Below the pieces are notes generated by a model. The model saw nothing but the letters and a program-made list of their open reading frames with translations. It ran no database searches and was not told where the DNA came from. DNA of 64,000 nt from Plasmopara viticola (lineage: Eukaryota; Oomycota; Peronosporomycetes; Peronosporales; Peronosporaceae), in assembly GCA_001695595.3 (NCBI GenBank), contig MBPM02000080.1, positions 186,001 through 250,000 on the forward strand. The letters run 5' to 3'. Shown here in pieces: positions 22,723 to 31,269 of this stretch. Position 1 is the first letter of the stretch; the number at the start of each line of letters is the position of its first letter. A program made the translations under genes and the position numbers.

Positions 22723-22935
22723 CGTTAGCAACTAAGCTCATAAAACCATGCAGATCACCACTGATACTGCTCTCTTAGTACTTTATCATGTAAGCTGCCA
22801 ATGCACCTTGATTGCTTGGAGCACCGTTCGTGTAGTGTCATCGTACACCATGTAAAAAATCAATCAAAACGTACGTTTGCGTAGCGCATTTGCAGTGATT
22901 GTATCGTGTTTAGGCGACGAATTAAATAAAGCCAT
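22723..22935 (+). repeat. duplicated 5' flank of effector family 1, unit 3
   Basis: Contains ACCGTTCGTGTAGTGTCATC followed by GTAGCGCATTTGCAGTG. It is shared with 16010-16085, 18200-18275 and 24540-24600, and lies about 260 bp upstream of the gene at 23198. Confidence 0.7.
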
Positions 22936-23165
22936 GGAATGAGGAAGCAAATCGACCGAAACGTTGCTTTTACATATATTGGGTAGATTACAGAGAAAGG
23001 GAGTGTAAGAGAAAGAAAAACACACAACGTAAAAGTCGACTTTAGTACAGATGTGCCATTGGCCAAGATTGTCAATATTTCGACAAATTCATCGATTTCG
23101 TATGCTAGCAGCACATTGGATAGACACACCATTTGTGCCACTTGTTCGTGTCGCACACTTCTGTA

Positions 23166-23181
23166 GCTCACAATTGCATTG
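23166..23181 (+). promoter_or_regulatory. initiator-like box, family 1 second gene
   Basis: GCTCACAATTGCATTG, 16 nt before the ATG at 23198, equivalent to the boxes at 19431 and 24971. Confidence 0.55.
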
Positions 23182-23197
23182 CACGATTTTTTTGACA

Positions 23198-24331
23198 ATG
23201 ACCTTTCCTTTCGTCCTCAAACGAGTTGCTTGGAGCGGCATTCTCTTGTCTTTGACTTTACAAACAAATGGCATTAGTGTGGCATTAGAGGAAAATGCGA
23301 CGAATGCCGTGTCAAAAATGCAACACGATCGTGACTTGAAGCAACCTCACGCGACATTTGCGCCAGTAGATGACGACGACGACGACGAAGAGGCAAGAGC
23401 TTTTGCTGCCTTTGAAAGTGTCGGTAAAGCTGCAAAGAAGGCCATGAAAAGCTTAAAGACGAATGAGATGGCGAAGAAAGTGCTTCACTTGGGCAAGACG
23501 AAGGACAAGAAACTTGCGAAAACAATGGCTTTGTTCGACGAGCATAAAGTGCCGGACAATGATCCCGACCTTTTCTTTAAGCAAGTCAACTTTTATGACT
23601 GGTCTTTAGACACGCTTCGACTCTACCATCACAGCGAAGAAAAGGCTTACGCAGCGATGTTTTCGACCTTGTTGGCTCGTAAGAAGGGAGATGAGGAAGC
23701 CGTGGCTAGACTGATTGGGAATCCATCCTATCATTATTCCGAATATTTGATGGAGGCTCAGGTCAACCATTGGAAGGCGAGCAATTTCGATACAAAAAAG
23801 GTCTACGATCTCCTTAAGCTGAGGGACGAAGGCAGGAACTTGCTCGATAGCCCAAAACTGCACACGTGGATCAATTACGCAAAAGCGAACGAGGAAGTGC
23901 CGTCCGAGAAATTGTGGGAATTATTGACGTCAAATAAAGTGTGGAAGGAAAACGGGAAACCCACTGATCCTTCAAAAGTTTATAATATTGCCGAACTTGG
24001 TATGGTGGTGCATGGACCGCGGACCACAGCGAATGCAAAACTTCTTGGGCCATTTCTGGAAAAGATGTTGCTAGCAAAGTGGAAGCACGAGAAGTATCCG
24101 ATTGCAGACGCGTTGCGTGATGTGGGGGTAGGCACGTCCGAAGTTGCCGTGTGGTTGGCTTATACACGATCGATGAAAGACCCGTACAAGATATTTAAGA
24201 CTGGAAGCAAGTTAGATCCGGAAGAAGTTGCGAGGGCAATTAGTTCGGCGCTGCAGTCTAGGAACAGCAATCTGGTGGCGACTGGCGACCGTATGCAGCG
24301 AGCACAGACTAAATCAAAAGAGAACTCGTAA
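23198..24331 (+). CDS. secreted RXLR-like WY effector, C-terminally shortened (family 1)
   Basis: 377 residues. The frame is open upstream to 23051, but the ATG at 23198 begins the signal peptide (MTFPFVLKRVAWSGILLS) and matches the start of its paralogues. The leader has RDLK at 45-48, the closest to RXLR in this family, and an acidic run (DDDDDDEE, 58-65) in the dEER position. Three WY-type modules remain. The protein ends at QRAQTKSKENS, just where the fourth module would begin. Remnants of that module persist after the stop: TTTCGACTGTGTAGACTGG (24347-24365) corresponds to the LWTVWT codons of the full-length gene. The protein is likely functional as a three-module form, but an annotation as damaged gene is also defensible. 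Confidence 0.87.
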   Translation: MTFPFVLKRVAWSGILLSLTLQTNGISVALEENATNAVSKMQHDRDLKQPHATFAPVDDDDDDEEARAFAAFESVGKAAKKAMKSLKTNEMAKKVLHLGKTKDKKLAKTMALFDEHKVPDNDPDLFFKQVNFYDWSLDTLRLYHHSEEKAYAAMFSTLLARKKGDEEAVARLIGNPSYHYSEYLMEAQVNHWKASNFDTKKVYDLLKLRDEGRNLLDSPKLHTWINYAKANEEVPSEKLWELLTSNKVWKENGKPTDPSKVYNIAELGMVVHGPRTTANAKLLGPFLEKMLLAKWKHEKYPIADALRDVGVGTSEVAVWLAYTRSMKDPYKIFKTGSKLDPEEVARAISSALQSRNSNLVATGDRMQRAQTKSKENS

Positions 24332-24483
24332 ACTCTCGTAAGTTATCTTTCGACTGTGTAGACTGGTTCCCGAACCCATACGCTGGGTTTAAGCTATAAG
24401 CGCGGGATGCTGACAGTCACTCGGACCATCCTGGGACCAAGTCCAGTACGCTTTCTTGAACATTAGATCGTTTCTGCCGGTTG

Positions 24484-24620
24484 GGTGAAACCATGTAAGT
24501 CGCCAATGCAGCTCAATCTGTTGAGACGCCACTAGCCGCCGCTCCGTTCGCATCGTACAAGTTCATAAGTGTAATCGTACACTTCAGTAGCGCATGTTTT
24601 GCATAAAAACTAGTATACCG
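24484..24620 (+). repeat. duplicated 5' flank of effector family 1, unit 4
   Basis: Contains CTAGCCGCCGCTCCGTTCGCA and AGTAGCGCATGTTTTGCAT, related to the other three flank copies, about 0.4 kb upstream of the gene at 25002. Confidence 0.65.
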
Positions 24621-24970
24621 TGGCCACTATCGAATATGTAGCAATAAAATGGAGCTAGTTGCGTACACATTCTTTTTCGCAATAAAAATACAGACAACCG
24701 GTACTTCAAAAAATTGTGCTGGTACTCCGAGGACACAGAGAAAGGAAGTGCAGAAGCAAACCAGAGGGCGTCAACAGAGCGCGTCAATCCTGTAAAGGCA
24801 AGAAGAGCGCGAAATAGCCTCACTTTCGTACAGTTGCTATTTCCCGTGCCATATGCTACAGATGCCAATACTCTAACACATTTATTGGCATTGGATAGAC
24901 CGACCATTACAAATACAATGTTGCATCATTTGTTTATGCCACCCACTTCTGCCGAGTAGCACGTGACGTA

Positions 24971-24986
24971 GCTCACAACTGCATTG
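24971..24986 (+). promoter_or_regulatory. initiator-like box, family 1 third gene
   Basis: GCTCACAACTGCATTG, 15 nt before the ATG at 25002; the best match among the family 1 boxes to the oomycete initiator start GCTCA. Confidence 0.55.
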
Positions 24987-25001
24987 GCCAAATCGTTGAC
25001 A

Positions 25002-26156
25002 ATGAAAATCCATTCCGTTCTCCAACGAGTTGCGGTGAGCGGCCTTCTCTTGTCTTGTCCTTTTCTATTCAATGGCTTTGGTGTGGCCGTGGAGGCCAAC
25101 GGTGCAGTATCGGCGATCCAACGCAACCTCGCTGTTAATCAATCTCAAAGCGACGAGTACGCGACAGCAGCGCCGAGTGAAGATGGCGATGACGACGACG
25201 ACGACGAAGACGAAGAAGAAGAAGAAGAAAGAAATTTCGCTGGCTTTGACATGATCAGTGGAGCTGCAAAGAAGGCCATGAACAGTTTAAAGGCGAGTGG
25301 GAAGGCAAAACAAGCGCTTCGCGTTGAAAAGAGTGAGAACAAGAAACTTAAAAAGACCATGAAGGCGTTCGACAGCTTTAAACTTCAGACCAATAATCCA
25401 GTCACTTTTTTCAAGCAACCCAACGTAAAGAAATGGGGTGAAGCGACAAGGAAACTTTACGGCCGAGAAGACGAAAAGGCTTACGCAGCAATGTTTTCGA
25501 CCTTGTTGACTCGTATGAAGGGAGATGAGGAGGCCGTTGCTACGGCGCTTGGTTCTTCACATTCCCACTATGCCTCTTTTATGATGGCGGCTCAAGCCAA
25601 CCATTGGAAGGCAAAAAACCTTGATACCACAATGGTCTACGATCTCTTGAAGCTACGGAAAGAAGGTAGTGAATTGTTTAATAGTCCAAAGCTGAGGACG
25701 TGGGAAAACTTCGCACAAAGGAACAATGAAGATTCGTCTGGAAAATTGTGGCAATTAATGACGTTAAAGAACCAGGACAAGAAATACGCCAATCCTTTTG
25801 AAGTCTTCTCTAAAAGTGACCTTGCTCTGTTGGTGCGTGCAAATCCGAATTCACGCAATGCAGGTTTATACGCGCAGTCGACAGCAAAGTTGTTGCTGGC
25901 AAAGTGGAGAAGTGATAATTACCCAATTCAATGGGCTTTAAGTAACATGGGGGTCATCGAACCCGAACTTGGCGTCTGGTTAGCTTATACAAGTAAGTTG
26001 CAAGACCCATACCAGATTTTCCGGACTGCAGGCAAGTTTAAAAATGAAGAAGTAAAAAGAGCAATTAATGCAGCGCAGCTGTCTGACGACAACAATTTGA
26101 GGGAGAGTGCCAGGATTATGCGGATAACAAAGATAGAACAGGGCTTCGATCTTTAG
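25002..26156 (+). CDS. secreted RXLR-like WY effector, C-terminally shortened (family 1)
   Basis: 384 residues from the ATG at 25002 (a TTG at 24984 extends the frame but falls within the conserved upstream box). Signal peptide 1-30 (MKIHSVLQRVAVSGLLLSC). Leader RNLA at 41-44. A long acidic tract at 61-77, ending EER, is encoded by a GAC/GAA run at about 25182-25233 and is clearly longer than in the paralogues. Three WY-type modules follow (GVWLAYTSKL is the third). As in the 23198 gene, the fourth module is absent and the protein stops at EQGFDL. A decayed piece (GCGAGTCGGTTTTGGATTGT, 26221-26240) matches the lost SPLWTVW codons. Expected to act in host cells; target unknown. Confidence 0.88.
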   Translation: MKIHSVLQRVAVSGLLLSCPFLFNGFGVAVEANGAVSAIQRNLAVNQSQSDEYATAAPSEDGDDDDDDEDEEEEEERNFAGFDMISGAAKKAMNSLKASGKAKQALRVEKSENKKLKKTMKAFDSFKLQTNNPVTFFKQPNVKKWGEATRKLYGREDEKAYAAMFSTLLTRMKGDEEAVATALGSSHSHYASFMMAAQANHWKAKNLDTTMVYDLLKLRKEGSELFNSPKLRTWENFAQRNNEDSSGKLWQLMTLKNQDKKYANPFEVFSKSDLALLVRANPNSRNAGLYAQSTAKLLLAKWRSDNYPIQWALSNMGVIEPELGVWLAYTSKLQDPYQIFRTAGKFKNEEVKRAINAAQLSDDNNLRESARIMRITKIEQGFDL

Positions 26157-26804
26157 CTGGTACAAGTGGTGATCCAGTTCTGTAAACTTGTAACCTCAAG
26201 GGTGAAGAAAACAATCTGGTTGCGAGTCGGTTTTGGATTGTAGAGACTTTTTTTTGCGGAACATGGCCACGCAAACTTTGGCACTGGTGAAACCTTTGAT
26301 CTCCGTCAAAAAGAGTCCCAAGAATTGATTTTTTTTCGAGTCGTTAATATACCGAACTTGCGAAGGATTTTCAAGAATTTAATTGTATTAGATAACTTGG
26401 TTTTTTCATCGTGGTGTTTGGTGTCTGACCCCGTCCCAATAACTACAGTGTTTAAATACTTTGTAGGCAATAACGATAAAATTATCTGGATTCATATTGA
26501 CGAATTTATTAGTTAAGCCATAATAACTTACTTGCGCTTGTCAAGGTTGCTCATGGCAACAGATGCGACATCAGTCACATCGGGCTTGCAACTATGATAA
26601 ATAGGAGCTTGCCAAGATGCTTCTGTCGTGATTTCAAAAGGTGCATTTGCGCGCACCTCTTTAAACTCTGTATACATGAATCGGCTAATGTTGAACTAGG
26701 CTTGTTTAGCGGTGAATCATAAATAGATTAAACACAAGATCGAGAAATTCGTATTTTTGGCAACCGTGCTTTAAATTTGCCAAGGCATCAAAGGTAAAAG
26801 TGCA
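26157..26804. other. decayed effector tail and intergenic sequence
   Basis: 26180-26290 holds remnants of the last family 1 module and of a segment also present inverted at 22083-22105. From about 26320 to 26804 nothing is recognised apart from the promoter region of the next gene, whose ATG is at 26805. Confidence 0.5.
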
Positions 26805-27824
26805 ATGGCGTCGCCAACAAAGCAACAAGGGGCAACAGTGAAGACATTACCGGATTCCAAAGACGATCACCCTTTTCGGTCCATCTCTGTCAGTGACATT
26901 GACGACGACAATGATATTGAAGTCATAAGCTCGATAGAAGCCGATGATGACGTCCCTCCAAGTACACGCGGAGAGAAAGAACCGATGACGAAGGAAAAAC
27001 GACTGGCTTTTAAACAACTCGAACGGTGGCGAGTTGCCATGACGAAAAAATCGAAGCGACTTGGACGCAAAAGTGTCGGATGGAATGCCAAAACGCAAGC
27101 TTACGATGAAAAAGTCGAATTTGACAATCTTTTTGGCGCACATAGTACATTTGGGCAAGAGGTAGTGCAATTTATCAATTTACACTCTAGACTAAAGCAA
27201 CTGATTTTGTTTGCATGTGCTTCATAACAGTTGCAAGTTGTGAGCTACCCGTGGCCTATCTGGATATTTGGTGTGGTGATTATGCTTGGAGCCTCGGTCT
27301 TTGTCCTAAGTGTGCACAGGGAGCGAGAGGACGAGACGGATCGTGAAACGACGTGGTGGAAGAATCTCGTAGCAGTTGCCATTTACGTCCTAGGATTCGC
27401 TTTGATTGCCAATGGCAAAATCGAAACGTTTTACATGAACAAACACTCGTCGCAACTCATCGTGCGCTCCGCCAAGCCACTGTGTCTGTACGCCCGCAAT
27501 AATCGATCGATGGAACGCAACATGTGCCACATTACCAACATTCGTGTGGAATGTACTGGCGAATATAGTGGCGATGTTGACACGCGCACGTACAAAGTGC
27601 ACTTTGATTTCGATGACGGGACTCACGTGTCGGCCCTCGAGAGTCGTTCCAAGCCAAAAACGATGCGTCGTTGCCGCCACATCAAGACATTTGCCGCCCT
27701 GAGTCCACCAGCTATTGTTTTGCAACGATCGGCATCGGCATGCTTGTCACCTGTGGGCAAAAAGACTTTGCACTCGCCGTTGCGTCATATCGTTACTTCA
27801 CCTGCCACTTTTAGTCTAGAGTAA
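26805..27824 (+). CDS. two-exon membrane protein, possibly Eros/CYBC1-like
   Basis: Exon 1 is 26805-27161 (119 codons). A 69-nt intron (27162-27230) with donor GTAGTG, a CTGAT branch-like site and acceptor AACAG follows. Exon 2 is 27231-27824, which keeps the frame exactly, for 316 residues. Without splicing the first frame stops at 27227. The N-terminal 119 residues are acidic then basic and cytosolic-looking. Two membrane segments lie at about 129-147 (IWIFGVVIMLGASVF) and 164-180. Next comes a soluble part with KIETFYMNK, PLCLY and TYKVHFDFDDGTHV. A close TM pair followed by this strand-rich pattern resembles the Eros/CYBC1 chaperone family, but this is a pattern impression only. The last 40 residues are low quality and a further intron is possible. 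It converges on the phosphatase gene. Confidence 0.7.
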
Positions 27825-27990
27825 ACACTCGCAATTGGCCCATTTTTACATGCTTTTGCCCATACTACTGTTGCCGCCACAATCGTTTTTTTTATGTCTT
27901 GTTTGGCCTTGATTTACTATCGTCTACGTTCCTGTCAATACTATTTATCTATGCCCCGTTCCGTGCCTTGGTCCTAACGACGACTTGTGC

Positions 27991-30204
27991 TCACTTTATA
28001 AAATCTTTCGACTCTTGAAACATCACGACAACACACGTCACATTATCTGTCGAGCGCTGGTGGAAAATAGCGTGCTCAATAATTGCCTAATAAAAGCCAA
28101 TCGAACAACAAAAAGACCCAAATTCAGGCATAAGAAAACGTCGCGTGACAAAAATTGAGATCCAAAACCTACCTCCACCGCACGTTGGACATCCTTAAGC
28201 TCCACAAGTTTCCGACGCATAAAATCCACCGCTTCTTGGTCTTTTAGCACGTCATAGAGTCCGTCACTAGCCAACATGATAAACTCGCACTCGTCCGTCA
28301 ATTCCGTCACAGTAATTTCAGGGGTCGGAATCACAAGGGGGCCTTTTAATATGTCGTTTGGGTTCACCGGCAATTCCTGCGAATCATACTCGCTACGAGG
28401 CTTTGAGTTTACGTCTTCCAATGACGGCTCGGCCAAGTCAAATGCCTTGAACGGTGCATCACCAAATGCCCGGGACACGGCCAATTCGCCCATAATGCGC
28501 CCATGGATCACAAAGCCGCCAGTGTCTCGAATCCGTTGCGCTTCGTCGGCCCGACTGGGTTTATGATCATTCGACAGTCGCTCTGCAATGCCGTTTCGGC
28601 TCAAGACGGTACGTGAATCCCCTACATTAGCCACAAACAACCACTTGCCAGCAACAAACGCGGTTGTGGCTGTACTCCCCGCTTGAGATCGCTCCGAGTC
28701 GTTTAACAACTCTTCATCCGTTCGTTCAAACGCAGTCGTTAATCGTTTCGTAATCATTGACTGTAAGTCGTCGGAAGACGTTTTCAACAGTGGTTTTAAT
28801 TCACCTTTCGACATAAAGAAGGCCTCAATAATATTGTGATGCAAGACGTCACTAAGAAACGACGACGCTTCGTTGCCTCCATGTCCGTCGTAGACAGCAA
28901 AGTACGATTGCGGATGCAAACCCACTCGACTCAAAGGCTCAATACACAAATCCTGAATGATCGTATGTGCGTCTTCCATGTGTTTCCGAGCTCCCATATC
29001 CGAATGCGCCCCAAAATCAAACCGATTGACAGTCAAACACGTTTGAGCCACTAACAAATCGTCGCCAATTTCCAGTCGATACGGTTCTTGATAACTTCCC
29101 ACAAGCTTCATGAACGTCCCATTCGTCGAGTTTAAGTCCAAGAGATAAAATTGATTCGTTAATTCATCAAACCAAATCGCTGCGTGTTTACGAGAGAGCT
29201 CGCTATCACCAGTGTGTATTTTATTGTCCGCTGAGCGCCCAATCCCTGCTCCTTCACGTCCAATTTTAAATTGGGTGCCAGCTAATCGACCACTTAATGC
29301 CGACACTTCGAGTGTCTGGGACGGTTCGTGAAACGCAGTCACGATAAAATCTGACTTGCCAACGCGAAAAGCTACATGAGGCTCGAGTGGCCACTGCATT
29401 CGATCTTCAGCGTCGTCGTCACTGGTACCAACTGGGCTGAGACGTACAAATGTGTCACTCACGGTATCTCCATTAGCCAAATAAAAACGTCCGCCATTGT
29501 ATACGACCCGCGCGTGATCTTTTTCCGCCAATAATTTGTCAGCTGGGATACTGGCCACATTGTCGGGGCTTCTGCCAATGCCACCTCCCTTTACGTCAAA
29601 TCGAAAACTTGTCACAGCATCTTCTTCGGAAAACGCCGTCATTTTTAGGACCACATAGCTCCATTTAGGCTCAATATAGAGGGGATACCCATCTTCATCC
29701 GCTTCGCCACTGATAGTGGGTGAAGAAATGGTACCAGGGACGGAATGTTGACCTAAATCAGGAATTGACTCTGTTACGTGCTTTGATTCGGCAACAGATG
29801 CGTTGGGTTTGAGTTCGCTGCCAGGTGCACTTTGACTCTTGCTATTGTCATTGATACTGTGGCCGTTCATTGCACTACTAAAGCTCCCGACACTGCTCGT
29901 GCTGGAGCGGAGAAGGCGATTGATGCCTGAAGTGCGTGCACGGACAAAAGAGGTGGTCTTGCGTACATCTGATTCTGTGGTCACAAAATGGGTCAGTGGC
30001 AATGTTGCATGAAAAAAATGGGTCTTTTGCCACTTACTTGGCGGTTCCAGCCGCAAAGTTGTGTGTCGCCGATCTGGGTCATTCTCGTGTTTCCTTGCCA
30101 CTATATGACGCAAATAATGGATTAAGGATGCCTTTCTTCTTCTTGTCTTTTACTTGCTACTTACCATTCATCTTGAGTGTTTGCACATCCTGGCCGTCCG
30201 CCAT
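27991..30204 (-). CDS. PP2C-type protein phosphatase with FHA domain (four exons)
   Basis: Four exons on the minus strand: 30165-30204, 30038-30100, 29975-29974 boundary to 28173 (exon 3 is 28173-29974) and 27991-28086, joined by GT-AG introns of 64, 63 and 86 nt; 666 residues. The second intron is a multiple of three and would otherwise be read through. The last exon restores the family's C-terminal metal-site DN (649-650, STDNVTCVVV). Domains: a degenerate FHA-like segment at about 156-213 (GGGIGRSPDN), a good FHA at about 270-328 (GR 280-281, SRKH 295-298, NSTNG 316-320), and PP2C from about 354 (ED 368-369, DGHGG 397-401, GDSR 486-489, ASDG 603-606). The metal-binding aspartates are present, so it should be an active Mg/Mn-dependent Ser/Thr phosphatase recruited to phosphothreonine partners. 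Partner and pathway are unknown. Confidence 0.93.
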
Positions 30205-30536
30205 ACTAAGTGTCCAGCCTTGTTCCTCGCGTCTCAAGTTTTCTACTGACCAAGTTCTGAGCCCTTCTTGTACTACTAGGCTAACACTCGGATGAGGGAG
30301 CACGTTTCAGTTGTTGAGCTGCGCCGCTCAGTACGTACTTAATGGCAATGAAGACGTGCAGGGGGCGACAAAGTCTCTGCCGCGGGGATAGGAGGGTATC
30401 AGATGGTGTGCACCACGTCAATTTGTGTCGGATTCTGCGAATTATAGCTCCAAATTAAATTAAACGAATCTCATTCGGCACTGGTATATAAACACAGGGC
30501 TAAAAGAAGTAGCGTCCACACAGTTTCGTGCTTTCT

Positions 30537-30858
30537 TGTATTGTATTGTATTACGTTATCGCGTTGCCAAGTTATGCACGCGCTAGGCTCCATGGCTAGT
30601 CCACGGCATAGAGTGGGTCCGCATACGTCGGGTCTCGTTCGGCGGGCAGTGCAGCCAGCACCGAGGCCGTGAGGGTCTTCCATTACTTTGTACTTCTGAC
30701 TTGGTAAGAGCCCAGGTGGCGCCCTGGTGCTGGAGACCGTCGCGTCGAGGGTGAGACTCGTTAGAGACCTGCAGATGCCCGAGAGCACCTGCCCGAAGCG
30801 CGCGAGCATTTAGCCCCCGCGCTTGGAAGGAGGGCGTCACCCCAACCTTTTCCGAAAA
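30537..30858 (-). mobile_element. SINE-like retroposon, copy 2
   Basis: 322 bp with an exact 11-bp target duplication TCGTGCTTTCT (30526-30536 and 30859-30869). Minus-strand orientation; tail of TACAA units at the low-coordinate end. It lies between the phosphatase promoter and the 3' end of the mucin-like gene. Nearly the same sequence as copies at 21343-21670 and 61092-61416. Confidence 0.88.
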
Positions 30859-31269
30859 TCGTGCTTTCTATCTATCAAAATTCGAATTGCATGCACATTA
30901 TCACAACGAACGGATCAAATGGGGCATGTCAAGCCACTAAATTAATAAACACTTGCTTGAGTGCAAGTGTACGAAAGTTGCGGCAGATGGAATTACACGT
31001 ATGTCAGATCGGATCATGGCTCCATCCATTCGTTGCAGCGAACTCATAAATTAGGTACCATCAATTATCACGCTACTTACTCCAAAAAGGCGGGAGGCTT
31101 AAACGTCTCCTTTCCATCACATTGTTACTTTTCCGTGGCGAGTCCTTAAGACGTTTGCTCCCGTCGCAATGAAAGACGCACGTCGCATCGCGTTTGTCGT
31201 AAAGAGAACTAGCGCTCGACTTGACTTTAAGGCGTTGTGATTCCTCGACTAGTTTATAGAAACACTTGC

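Noticed and set aside
23051..23197. N-terminal extension of the second family 1 effector
   Set aside because: It would bury the signal peptide, is not conserved, and includes the promoter-proximal box.
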